Shown in pieces: positions 1 to 9,024 of a stretch of DNA of 64,000 nt. The notes beneath the pieces were generated by a model. The model was given only the letters and a program-made list of their open reading frames with translations, made no database searches and was not told the DNA's origin. The stretch is from NCBI GenBank assembly GCA_964650885.1, contig CAZYXG010000005.1:21850-85849 (forward strand), in the 5' to 3' direction. Origin of the DNA: JAPLFM01 sp964650885. Its GTDB lineage: Bacteria; Bacteroidota; Ignavibacteria; Kapaibacteriales; UBA2268. The number at the start of each line of letters is the position of its first letter. Within the stretch, counting starts at the first letter, position 1. The position numbers and the translations under genes are program-made.

Positions 1-2217
1 AGCACTATTGACTTTGGCAATATAAATTATGACCAAACAAAGTTACTTTCAAATCAATTAAAAATAACAAATTCTGGCACAGTAAATTTGAAAATAATTA
101 ACTTTGAATACCAATCAAAAGATACTATTTTCAAATTAACTCAAAATAACTTACCAGTTAATGTTCCTGTTGATATTGCTCCTAGTAAATCTGTTACTTT
201 TGAAGTGAGCTTTTTGCCGAAGAATATTGAGAGATACAATGCTTTATTGAGATTTAATACTCAAGAGACTTGCACTCCAATTTTTGTAAGCTTACTTGGC
301 ACAGGTGTAGCACCTGCAATCAAACAAAATAATTTCATATTAGACAAAATAAATTGTGCTAATGAAATGATTGATACAATCTTAAATATTACAAACACAG
401 GCAAAGGGATTTTAGAAATAGAGAGTATTAAGCAAGTAAGCGGTAATTCAAATTGCAAGTTAATTTTAATTAAAAATAGTGCAAAACCAAATGAGAATAT
501 TATTTTGCGTTGCTCATATAGTGATAATGGTATAAAGAAAGATAGCAATGTATTTGAATTACTAACGAATAAACTTGAGAATGGCAACAATAAACACACC
601 ATTGCCATATTAAGTCAGAAAGATAGTATAGGTGTTTACACAAAAGATACTACAATTAACTTTATTGTATCAACAATCAATACAAACGCCAGCAAAACAA
701 TCTCAGTAAAAAACACTGGTACAATTTCTATTGACTGGAGTAAAGAGATTTTCTTGAGTGAGTATTTTGAATTAAAATCAATAACACCAATAATTTGCCA
801 ACCAAATGAATATTCTCAGTTTGAGTTTTACTTTACTGGCAGTGATAAAGATACATCTCTGCAAGCATCTTATTTACTTTCAAATAAATGCAAGAATCAA
901 ATAATTAATTTGTTCGCTATAATTGGTTCAAAAGAAACTAATATCAGCTTTAACCCTACTTACGATTTAGGTTTACTGGAATGTAATCAACCATATTTAA
1001 TAAAAGTTGCTATAAGCAATATAGGTCAAAATGAGTTATTAGTCAATAATATTAGATTTGAAAATGATAATTTGAATGAATTAAACTTAATTAGCCCAAC
1101 GACTAATATTTTAACGGCAAAAGAAACTTTTGAAATTGAGATTCTTGTAACTCCCAAACAATTAATAACTAAGGATATAGATTTAATTATTGAAACAAAT
1201 GCTAAGAATGCTGTAAATGGAATCTCTAAAATTAAAATATCTTTTGAGAGAATTCAAAATACATTTGAGACGACAAATGTAAACATTGACATTAATGATA
1301 TTATCGTTAATACAATTCGCAATTTTACTTATAGTTTGAAATATACTGGTAATAAACCTTTGACAATTACAACACCTGTTATATTAACTAATAATTTCAC
1401 GTTGGATTCTATCATTCCTAAAGTTATAGAACCAGATAGTACTGCAATTTTTTACTTTACTCTAAATGCTTTACAAGAAGGTAAAGTGAATTCTCACTAT
1501 AACTTTTCAAATAATTGTAAAGATAGTTTGAATCTAATCTTCAATGCAATTGTTATTGGAAGTAATTTTATTAAAGTTACTATGCCACAAATTAGCAGTA
1601 AAACAGGCGATATTGTAAGTTTAAAAGCACAAATTAGCAATCCTAAACAACATAATTTGACTTTTCTAGATAGCTCTATTATTGAATTCCGAGTGAATAA
1701 TTCAATTGCCATACCTAAATTTGAATGGGCAAGCGACACACTTATTGATGGAATTAGATATACAAAAACAATCTTTAACCCAAATCAAGAGTACAAATAT
1801 TTAACTACTTTGGGCGATTCAAATCTAACGATTGTAAATTTTATGATTGAACCAATTAGTAATCCAGAATCAATTAGTATCTTTGAAGAATCAGGCAAAA
1901 TAACACTTACAGACGTTTGCTACGAAGGAAATTCAAGGTATGTGATTAGCACTGGCAACTTTACGTTTTCAACACCATTTCCAAATCCTTGTGATATTGA
2001 GGTTCATTTTGAAATTAATGCTATAGAAAAAGGAAAATACGTATTAGATTTGTATGATGAAATGGGTAACTTTGTGAAAAATTTATTTAGTAAAGAACTT
2101 AATCCAAGTTCATACTCAATCAAAAACAATGTTTTTGATGTACCGATTGGGGGATATTATTGTAAACTAACAACTCCTTCGGAACTTTATTTTAGGAAAT
2201 TAATAATAATCAGGTAG
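1..2217 (+). CDS. T9SS-exported protein with Ig-like (choice-of-anchor D/ASH-type) repeats, 5' truncated
   Basis: The reading frame is open from base 1, so the start lies outside the window; the first in-frame ATG (88) is internal. At least 738 codons are visible. Ig-like beta-sandwich repeats of about 100 residues recur, each marked by an N-T/S/I-G turn (ITNSGT, ITNTGK, VKNTGT, ISNIGQ, LKYTGN), as in choice-of-anchor D/ASH-like domains. The last 90 or so residues resemble a type IX secretion sorting domain: an FSTPFPNPC segment, strand-rich sequence with YDEMGNFVK, a GGYYCKL strand and a basic end (KLIIIR). I infer a secreted or surface-anchored structural protein cleaved by the T9SS sortase. 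The stop TAG is followed directly by the next start codon (TAGTAATG). The ligand and N-terminal domains are unknown. Confidence 0.8.
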   Translation, partial: STIDFGNINYDQTKLLSNQLKITNSGTVNLKIINFEYQSKDTIFKLTQNNLPVNVPVDIAPSKSVTFEVSFLPKNIERYNALLRFNTQETCTPIFVSLLGTGVAPAIKQNNFILDKINCANEMIDTILNITNTGKGILEIESIKQVSGNSNCKLILIKNSAKPNENIILRCSYSDNGIKKDSNVFELLTNKLENGNNKHTIAILSQKDSIGVYTKDTTINFIVSTINTNASKTISVKNTGTISIDWSKEIFLSEYFELKSITPIICQPNEYSQFEFYFTGSDKDTSLQASYLLSNKCKNQIINLFAIIGSKETNISFNPTYDLGLLECNQPYLIKVAISNIGQNELLVNNIRFENDNLNELNLISPTTNILTAKETFEIEILVTPKQLITKDIDLIIETNAKNAVNGISKIKISFERIQNTFETTNVNIDINDIIVNTIRNFTYSLKYTGNKPLTITTPVILTNNFTLDSIIPKVIEPDSTAIFYFTLNALQEGKVNSHYNFSNNCKDSLNLIFNAIVIGSNFIKVTMPQISSKTGDIVSLKAQISNPKQHNLTFLDSSIIEFRVNNSIAIPKFEWASDTLIDGIRYTKTIFNPNQEYKYLTTLGDSNLTIVNFMIEPISNPESISIFEESGKITLTDVCYEGNSRYVISTGNFTFSTPFPNPCDIEVHFEINAIEKGKYVLDLYDEMGNFVKNLFSKELNPSSYSIKNNVFDVPIGGYYCKLTTPSELYFRKLIIIR

Positions 2218-2219
2218 TA

Positions 2220-3140
2220 ATGAAAATACTTGTAACTGGTGGGGCTGGCTTTATAGGCTCTCATATCGTTGATAGATACATTAATTTGGGACACGAAGTT
2301 GTTATAATTGACAATATGTCCACTGGGAAAGAAGAAAATATAAATCCCAAAGCGAAGTTTATTAAAATAGATATTAAAGATGATACTATTTTGGATTTAT
2401 TTGAAAAAGAAATGTTTGATATTGTGAGTCATCACGCAGCTCAGATGGATGTGAGAGTTTCGGTGAACGACCCACAATTTGATGCAAGAGAAAATATATT
2501 GGGTAGTTTGAATATTTACGAGGCTTGTGCAAAAACTGGAGTGAAAAAAGTAATATTTGCTTCATCGGGAGGAACAGTTTATGGAGAGCAAATCAACTTC
2601 CCTGCCAATGAAGAAGATCCACTTAATCCATGTTCTCCTTATGGCATTTCCAAAATGGTGAACGAGAAGTATTTATTTTATTACAAAACTGTTTATGGTT
2701 TGGATTATGCTGTTTTGCGATATGGCAATGTATATGGCGAAAGACAAAATCCTCACGGAGAAGCAGGTGTTGTAGCTATTTTCACAAATAGAATGCTCAA
2801 CAACGAGAAAGCTGTAGTCAATGGCGATGGTGAAATAACAAGGGATTATATTTATATCCACGATTTAATAAATGTGAATGAAATCGCTTTGAAGCAAGAT
2901 TGCTCTGGAATATTTAACGTTACCACTGGATTTGAAACAAACGTAAATTTTATATTCCGTACTTTGAAAGAATTAACAAATGCAAGTCAAGATGAATTTC
3001 ATGGACCTGCAAAAGCTGGCGAACAAAGACGCAGCGTCTGCTCGCCAAGCAAATTAAAAACAATGTTTGGTTGGGAACCGAAAATGCAATTTGCAGAAGG
3101 TTTGAAACGTACAGTGGTTTTTTTCGCAAATAGAAAATGA
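2220..3140 (+). CDS. NAD-dependent epimerase/dehydratase (UDP-glucose 4-epimerase-like)
   Basis: This 306-residue extended short-chain dehydrogenase has the Rossmann glycine motif GGAGFIGSH at residues 7-15, an Asp after strand 2 (D31) expected to bind the NAD ribose, and the catalytic Tyr-x3-Lys at Y141/K145 (YGISK), with the SSGG segment just before it. Length and motifs fit UDP-glucose/UDP-GlcNAc 4-epimerases and related sugar-nucleotide dehydratases, which supply activated sugars for surface polysaccharides. The exact substrate cannot be read from the sequence. The ATG overlaps the end of the preceding TAGTAA, and the stop overlaps the next start by 4 bases, so translational coupling with the symporter gene is likely. 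Confidence 0.88.
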   Translation: MKILVTGGAGFIGSHIVDRYINLGHEVVIIDNMSTGKEENINPKAKFIKIDIKDDTILDLFEKEMFDIVSHHAAQMDVRVSVNDPQFDARENILGSLNIYEACAKTGVKKVIFASSGGTVYGEQINFPANEEDPLNPCSPYGISKMVNEKYLFYYKTVYGLDYAVLRYGNVYGERQNPHGEAGVVAIFTNRMLNNEKAVVNGDGEITRDYIYIHDLINVNEIALKQDCSGIFNVTTGFETNVNFIFRTLKELTNASQDEFHGPAKAGEQRRSVCSPSKLKTMFGWEPKMQFAEGLKRTVVFFANRK

Positions 3141-4531
3141 TACTAACTTTAAGTGACATTGACTACATAATAATCTATAGCTATTTTGCGATAATATTAT
3201 TTGCTGGTATTTATTTTGGTAAAAGCAAACAACATACATCTAAATTAGATTTGATTTTAGGTGGCAGAAAATTGACTTTACCACTATTTGTAGTGAGTTT
3301 AGTAGCCACTTGGTATGGGAATATTTTAGGTGTGGGTGAATTTGTAGCAAGTTCGGGTATCTTTGCTTTCACTTGTTTTTCATTACCTTATTATATTTGT
3401 GCTGTTGTTTATGCAAATATGTTTTCTCGGAAAATACGAGAGATGGAATTCAGTTCTTTACCAGAGCTTTTCACTGCCAAGTATGGAAAGAATGTTGGTT
3501 TGGCAAGCAATATATTCATTTTTATTATTTCTTTACCATCTGTTTATATTTGTATATTAGGGGTAATATTAAGTCTTGTGATTGGAATCAATCTTCTTTA
3601 TTCTATGATTATAAGCACAATACTATCAACCATTTACTTGTATAATTCTGGTCTAAAAGCAGATGTGGTGGTAAACACAATACAATTTGTTTTAATGTAT
3701 CTTGGCTTTGCAATATTATTTTATTTTTGTTTTATGAACTATGGTTCTCTTTTTACTTTGAGTAATAGTTTAGTAACAGCCGATAAGCAATTTGTTAGTT
3801 CAAATAATTGGCAATTGCTAATAGTTTGGTTTATTGTTGCATTGCAAACATTTATAGACCCAAGCTTTTATCAGAGGTGTGCCGCGGCTAAGAATCCACA
3901 GACAGCAAAGAAAGGCATATATTGGTCAATATTATTTTGGTTCATATTTGATTTTTTAACTATTTCAACTGCACTTTACGCTAAAGCTTTTATTAAAGAT
4001 TCACAACCAATTGATTTATATTTCAATTTAGCTGAAGCAAATTTACCAGTAATTGCAAAAGGTGTTTTTATAATTAGTGTGTTATCGGCAGCAATGTCAA
4101 CATTGTCAAGTTATACTGTGATAGCTGGAAATACATTTGCAAATATTATTAGTCATTTCACAAATAATTTTGATAAACGTTATAACATATTATTCAATTT
4201 TTCTATAACTATTGCAATTACTTTATCAATCATAATAGCTTATATCATTCAATCACCATTGAATTTGATTTATTATCCCGTTTCTATTGTTATACCAGGT
4301 TTAGTGAGTTTAACTTTTATAGCATTTAATAATAATTACACTCTAAAGAGCAATAATGCTTTAGCAATTTTAGTAATATCAAATTTAGTTTCTTTGCTAT
4401 TTTTGATTAACGGGAAATTAAATTATCTTACGTCAATAGCTACTATTGAACCAATGTTAGCTGGAATAGTTGTTTCTATAATTCTTGGGTTTTTACTTGT
4501 CGAAAAACAAAATATTGAATTTAGCAAATAG
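3137..4531 (+). CDS. Sodium:solute symporter family (SSF) transporter
   Basis: This 464-residue, very hydrophobic protein has about 12-13 predicted membrane helices spread over its length. The segment LSAAMSTLSSYT near residues 315-327 matches the conserved SSF signature region, and the N-terminal LGGRKLTLPLFVVSL stretch is also typical of SSF proteins. Such carriers couple Na+ influx to uptake of sugars, amino acids, carboxylates or similar solutes; the substrate is not predictable here. The gene overlaps the upstream epimerase gene by 4 bases (ATGA) and the downstream phosphatidyltransferase gene by some 35-47 bases, so the three are probably co-transcribed. Confidence 0.88.
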   Translation: MILTLSDIDYIIIYSYFAIILFAGIYFGKSKQHTSKLDLILGGRKLTLPLFVVSLVATWYGNILGVGEFVASSGIFAFTCFSLPYYICAVVYANMFSRKIREMEFSSLPELFTAKYGKNVGLASNIFIFIISLPSVYICILGVILSLVIGINLLYSMIISTILSTIYLYNSGLKADVVVNTIQFVLMYLGFAILFYFCFMNYGSLFTLSNSLVTADKQFVSSNNWQLLIVWFIVALQTFIDPSFYQRCAAAKNPQTAKKGIYWSILFWFIFDFLTISTALYAKAFIKDSQPIDLYFNLAEANLPVIAKGVFIISVLSAAMSTLSSYTVIAGNTFANIISHFTNNFDKRYNILFNFSITIAITLSIIIAYIIQSPLNLIYYPVSIVIPGLVSLTFIAFNNNYTLKSNNALAILVISNLVSLLFLINGKLNYLTSIATIEPMLAGIVVSIILGFLLVEKQNIEFSK

Positions 4532-5036
4532 TTTTAGCATCCTGAGATTATTATTATCAGTGCCAATATATTTTGCAGTAGTAGAAAGCAGAATGATTCT
4601 ATTTTGGGTTGTACTAATTTCTGCAATTTTCTCGGATTATCTCGATGGATATTTTGCTAGAAAATTCGATGATGTGACAGAACTTGGAAAGATAATTGAT
4701 CCACTTGCTGACAAAGTTTTCGTTGCTATTGCATGTTTAGCTCTCTATCAAATTGGTGCATTGCCCTTTTGGTTTATTGCATTGGTATTAACAAGAGATA
4801 TTTTTATATTTATGGGTGGAGTGTTATATACATCAAAATATAAATTTGTAATTCCATCGAATAAATTAGGTAAGTTAACAGTGAATATTCTTGGGCTAAG
4901 TTTACTTGTTTCGTATTTTGCTCAAGGCAATGTAATTACAAATTATTTCTTTTATGTAGCTTCGGTATTCATAGTTGCATCATTTTTTACTTATTTATAT
5001 AATGTGCTAAAATTACATAAATCATCAAATCATTAA
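4497..5036 (+). CDS. CDP-alcohol phosphatidyltransferase (PgsA-like)
   Basis: The enzyme family transfers a phosphatidyl group from CDP-diacylglycerol to an alcohol such as glycerol-3-phosphate in the inner membrane. The family signature D-x2-DG-x2-AR-x8-G-x3-D-x3-D is complete (SDYLDGYFAR through GKIIDPLADK), with all catalytic Asp residues. Four or more hydrophobic helices follow. No ATG precedes the conserved N-terminus. TTG at 4497 gives a product starting SKNKILNLANSFS, close to the usual PgsA N-terminus; TTG at 4485 is an alternative. Both overlap the end of the symporter gene. Phosphatidylglycerophosphate synthase is the likeliest member, but the alcohol acceptor is inferred. Confidence 0.82.
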   Translation: MSKNKILNLANSFSILRLLLSVPIYFAVVESRMILFWVVLISAIFSDYLDGYFARKFDDVTELGKIIDPLADKVFVAIACLALYQIGALPFWFIALVLTRDIFIFMGGVLYTSKYKFVIPSNKLGKLTVNILGLSLLVSYFAQGNVITNYFFYVASVFIVASFFTYLYNVLKLHKSSNH

Positions 5037-5048
5037 GGATAAATAATA

Positions 5049-5234
5049 ATGTCACCTCTTTTAAAAGTTTTTGTTTGTATGTGTGCTTATGCAATGGTAA
5101 GTTTTGCTGGGATTGTTTTTCTTTTTTTGAGAAAGAAGAAAGTTTTAGCTTGGGTATTGACAGCATTCACAATAGTAATGCTTGCAGTAATTATCTCACT
5201 TTTAGTGATTAATATTAATTTACCTCACAAATAA
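5049..5234 (+). CDS. Small two-helix membrane protein of unknown function
   Basis: This 61-residue protein has two hydrophobic segments (about residues 5-27 and 34-54) separated by a basic turn (LRKKK), which suggests a small inner-membrane protein. It follows the phosphatidyltransferase gene by 12 bases, on the same strand and with an ATG start, so it is probably the last gene of that operon. No family is recognised. Spurious translation is possible but unlikely, given its position and typical membrane composition. Confidence 0.55.
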   Translation: MSPLLKVFVCMCAYAMVSFAGIVFLFLRKKKVLAWVLTAFTIVMLAVIISLLVININLPHK

Positions 5235-5237
5235 TTA

Positions 5238-5774
5238 CTAAAGTATTCTATCTTTGTTGTTCTCGAGAAATTCAGACCAAGTGTCTTTTTTTTCGTTCAT
5301 TTTGCCACCTTTATATGCACAGCATAAAGCTACAGCCAGTGCATCTGTGGCATCTTTAAATTTGTGGGTTTCATCTATTTTTAAAATATTTTTCACCATA
5401 TATTCCACTTTTTCTTTGCTTGCACTTCCACTTCCAGAAACTGATTTTTTAATTTCCTTAGGAGAATATTCCACAATTGGTATATTCATATTCAAACAAG
5501 CAAGTAAAGCCGCTGCCCTAGCGTGGGAAAGTTTAATAAGCGATTGAATATTTTTAGAATAAAATACAGTTTCGAAGCACGCCATTTCAGGATTAGTTCT
5601 TTCAATAATTTTCAAAGTACGTTTATGTATTTCATTTATTCTAAGATATAAATCATCAGATACTGCTTTAACGTTGATTACGCCGTATTCTTCAAGTGCA
5701 ACATTCTTATTTTCTGATTTAATTACTCCATATCCGCAAATTATCGAACCAGGGTCAATACCTAATATTACCAT
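5238..5774 (-). CDS. ruvC: Crossover junction endodeoxyribonuclease RuvC
   Basis: RuvC is the dimeric Mg-dependent nuclease that resolves Holliday junctions after RuvAB branch migration. The protein begins MVILGIDPGS with catalytic D7. E68 (CFETVF) and the C-terminal D141/D144 pair (FKDATDALAVAL) complete the four-acid RNase-H-fold active site. The basic SGSGSASKEKV loop also fits. At 178 residues it is slightly longer than the usual 160-175 because of a short hydrophilic tail. Its ATG overlaps the 3' end of the upstream helicase gene by 7 bases, making it the last gene of a recJ-helicase-ruvC operon. Confidence 0.95.
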   Translation of the reverse strand: MVILGIDPGSIICGYGVIKSENKNVALEEYGVINVKAVSDDLYLRINEIHKRTLKIIERTNPEMACFETVFYSKNIQSLIKLSHARAAALLACLNMNIPIVEYSPKEIKKSVSGSGSASKEKVEYMVKNILKIDETHKFKDATDALAVALCCAYKGGKMNEKKDTWSEFLENNKDRIL

Positions 5775-8700
5775 TTTAAATCCTCTTCATTTACCACTAA
5801 TCCATTCACTTCAATTAATTCAATTAGAGCTTTGTGCAATTTTGATTGCTTAAGTAAATCAATATTACCAACTAATATTAGCTGTTGCTTGGCCCTGGTT
5901 ATAGCCACGTTTAGCTTTCTATCAATTGCAATACCATCAATTTCAGTTATAGAACTGGAATTGTTAAGCATATATAAGTTTGAGCAAACAAAATTAATCA
6001 AAATAATATCTCTTTCCGAACCTTGATAACGCTCTACTGTGTCAACACTTATATTGAAAAGCCCCGCATTATCTAATTCAGTTTGCAATTCAATACAATG
6101 CTTTTTGAAAGGTGCAATAACACCAATTGATATTTTATCATTAGCCAAGTTTTGAGTGATCTGATTCAATAATTTTAGCGATATTTTCAATTCATTATTA
6201 TTTATTTTGGCTTTGGGGCTCAATTGGCTATTGATAAATATTACTCTAGATTCTGCAATCATAGAATTAACATTATTATTATATATCTCTATTTTGCCTA
6301 CTTCACTTATATTTGCATATTTTTTTAGTTTGTTATTATAAAACAAAGTGTTAGCTAACTTCATTATATCGGTGTGCATTCTGGATTGCTCTACAAGCAT
6401 TCCATGAGAATTATTCCAATTATATAATTTTGCTTGCCTAAGTAATCTTTCAAAAAGGGAAACATTCAACTTTTCAATTCCTATTTCTCTTAACTTCTCA
6501 GATTGTACTATTGCTTCATTGTCAGGCATTGTCGAAATTGCGGGTAATTGCTTCTCGTCCCCAATTAAAATAAATTTATCTACTTTGCTACAAATACCAA
6601 TTGTACTGAGTTCATTAAGCTGTGAAGCTTCATCAATTATAGCTAAATCAAACTTTTTATTAAGATACAGTTCATAATTATTTTGTAAATATGCAGTTGT
6701 TGCAGCGAATATTCTTACATTCTTAATCTTTTCTTTGAACTCTTTATAGCTAATATTTTCCATTTGCAAAGAAAGCATTATATTACTTAGTTCAGAGCTT
6801 TCTCTATTGCCCAAACGAATTATGTTATCTTGGCTAACTTCTTCTATCACAGCTTTACAAATCTCATCTACTGCTCTATTTGTGAATGCTACAAGTAAGA
6901 TATTTATATTAGTTTTTTCATAATAATACTTTACTAAATGCCTAAGTACATAAGAAGTTTTACCTGTTCCAGGCGGTCCTTGAATTAAATAATAATCTTT
7001 GGCAAGTATTGCCATTTCTACTATTTCGGATTGCTTTTGATTTAATATTTTATATTGCAAAAGTTTGATTTCCGATACAATTGTTTTATTAATTCTAGGT
7101 TTTGCAAGCCCTAGTAAGATGTTTGCTTTAGGGGAACTAAGTGCATTGTATATTGACTTATAACTTTGAGAAGCATTTCTATTGCTATTGTCCTGATATA
7201 TATAATATTCTGTATCTACAAAATCTTCTTCAGTTAAATATTTATTTCGGAAAGTAACTACCATTCTATTGTACAATAAATCTTTTATACTGCCTTTGAA
7301 TACTTGTTCTACATTATTATTTTGGTCTAAATCAAATGTGGAAATAATTACTTGGTCGCCAGTTCTGAATATACTTTGATTGGTATTTAAATCAAATGAT
7401 AAATACATTTTCTCGAAGTCGCTATCTTTAATACAAATTCGAGCAATTTCATAGTTTTGATCCTGACTTAACTGAGATTTTGCATCATTACTCTTGCGTT
7501 TGTAAATTTGCAATTTAGTATTTATGTTATCTTTGGCAATAAATACCGAAAATTCATTGAAATAATCTCTTGCTATTTCACTCAGACCTGAGTAGAAATT
7601 AAGAAAAGTATTGTAATTGTTTGAGAAAAGCTTTCCAAAATCTGCTTTTAATATTAAATTGAAACCATTAATTAAGCTATATTCATAACTAACCATATAA
7701 TTTCTAAATTTAATCACATCTTTTTTATTCTGTACATCAACCGTTACGCCTCGCGTGGGTTCATCTTTAGAATTGAATGTAAGCTGTGTACCTGTGTAGA
7801 ATAAATTAGCTTCCAGTTTGGAATTTGTGTTTGCATCAATTAATAAATAATAACAACAAATTTGAGCAAAATGGCTCTCCCATACTCCCGAAAGGAATTT
7901 ATTCTTTCGTGAATTAAGCATAACAATTTCTTTATTTGGTGCTTTACCAGACTTTAGCTCGACTACTTTCTTCTTGTTTTTCGTGAATTTATTTATTTGC
8001 AGCAAGTCCAATCGCCCAGACAAACCCAATTCATAGGAAATATAAGTTGGCTCTAAGTAGTTTTTATATTCATCGTTCAATTTTAAATCATCAAATAAAT
8101 GGCGTTTGCTTTCTAAATCATTTTGGAAATCCCTCCAAACTATATTAGAACTTTCCAAAGCATAAAGCACTTGCAATGGCTTGGTTCTGTATAGTTCTTC
8201 AAATACTTCCTTCGGATTGTATGTCCCCGAATTAACATACTTATCAAATGCAATGTTTATAGCATTACCTCGAATTACATTATAATTTGGAATGAAATCG
8301 AAATATTTTTCCATTGCAATCATTGGCACCATATCTCTGGAGTATGAATAGAATTTTGCCAATTCCGAAACATCTACTAAGTAAGCTGGCTCTAAAACAA
8401 GCAAAGTATCATTAGTGCTTGAATAAACAAATTCTTCTAATTGCTTAAGGTTTAATAAATTAATTACACAGTCTTCGAATATATATGTATAAGCATCTGC
8501 CCAATCTCCCGTAAGGGTTATTCCCACTTGATTTAATTGTTCATCAGTGCCTGTTATTTCGGTACTTTTATCTTTCTTTTGGAATGAATCTACTTTTAAT
8601 TTAATTTTTATTAATTCAATATCATCTTGCTTTTTTATTCGTAAGAACTTATTGAAACATTTAATATTTGAATTGAATTGTGTATTATTTGAAAAGAAGA

Positions 8701-9022
8701 AAATCAAAGAAGTATTGAAATATTTAAGTTCAACAATATCATCTTTGGTTAGAGTAGATTGCAGAATAGTATTTTTCTTTAATAATAGATATAACTTGTT
8801 AATATTTTTCAAGCCAGTTTCTATTTCCAAATTGGAAATGTCGTGGTTGATTAAATAACTAATCATCGAAAAAAGGGATTTATCCGTGCTACGGCTTGAG
8901 TGTGCAGTGGTAATTATTTTCTTAAATAAATTGAATTGCTTTTTGTACTCAGCAAGCAAATCTGAAAGAGCTGGCTCTGCCAACTCTTCCAAAATTTCTT
9001 CAAATAATATTGGAGAGAGCAT
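5768..9022 (-). CDS. Dna2-like nuclease-helicase (RecB-type nuclease plus SF1 helicase)
   Basis: This 1084-residue protein combines an N-terminal PD-(D/E)xK nuclease-like region with a C-terminal superfamily-1B helicase. The nuclease motif is seen as GRLDLL (D339) followed by VELKSGK (E355, K357). Helicase motifs are Walker A GPPGTGKTS (about 682-690), FTNRAVDE, Walker B IIDEAS (about 795-800), GDEKQLP (821-827), VDTVERYQGSERD and NVAITRAKQQL. This is the architecture of Dna2 and related bacterial AAA_11/12 helicases, which process 5' flaps and DNA ends. I do not see the four-cysteine Fe-S pattern of classical Dna2/Cas4. It lies 2 bases after recJ and overlaps ruvC, which supports a role in recombinational repair. 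The first 300 residues have no motif I recognise. Confidence 0.8.
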   Translation of the reverse strand: MLSPILFEEILEELAEPALSDLLAEYKKQFNLFKKIITTAHSSRSTDKSLFSMISYLINHDISNLEIETGLKNINKLYLLLKKNTILQSTLTKDDIVELKYFNTSLIFFFSNNTQFNSNIKCFNKFLRIKKQDDIELIKIKLKVDSFQKKDKSTEITGTDEQLNQVGITLTGDWADAYTYIFEDCVINLLNLKQLEEFVYSSTNDTLLVLEPAYLVDVSELAKFYSYSRDMVPMIAMEKYFDFIPNYNVIRGNAINIAFDKYVNSGTYNPKEVFEELYRTKPLQVLYALESSNIVWRDFQNDLESKRHLFDDLKLNDEYKNYLEPTYISYELGLSGRLDLLQINKFTKNKKKVVELKSGKAPNKEIVMLNSRKNKFLSGVWESHFAQICCYYLLIDANTNSKLEANLFYTGTQLTFNSKDEPTRGVTVDVQNKKDVIKFRNYMVSYEYSLINGFNLILKADFGKLFSNNYNTFLNFYSGLSEIARDYFNEFSVFIAKDNINTKLQIYKRKSNDAKSQLSQDQNYEIARICIKDSDFEKMYLSFDLNTNQSIFRTGDQVIISTFDLDQNNNVEQVFKGSIKDLLYNRMVVTFRNKYLTEEDFVDTEYYIYQDNSNRNASQSYKSIYNALSSPKANILLGLAKPRINKTIVSEIKLLQYKILNQKQSEIVEMAILAKDYYLIQGPPGTGKTSYVLRHLVKYYYEKTNINILLVAFTNRAVDEICKAVIEEVSQDNIIRLGNRESSELSNIMLSLQMENISYKEFKEKIKNVRIFAATTAYLQNNYELYLNKKFDLAIIDEASQLNELSTIGICSKVDKFILIGDEKQLPAISTMPDNEAIVQSEKLREIGIEKLNVSLFERLLRQAKLYNWNNSHGMLVEQSRMHTDIMKLANTLFYNNKLKKYANISEVGKIEIYNNNVNSMIAESRVIFINSQLSPKAKINNNELKISLKLLNQITQNLANDKISIGVIAPFKKHCIELQTELDNAGLFNISVDTVERYQGSERDIILINFVCSNLYMLNNSSSITEIDGIAIDRKLNVAITRAKQQLILVGNIDLLKQSKLHKALIELIEVNGLVVNEEDLKW

Positions 9023-9024
9023 TA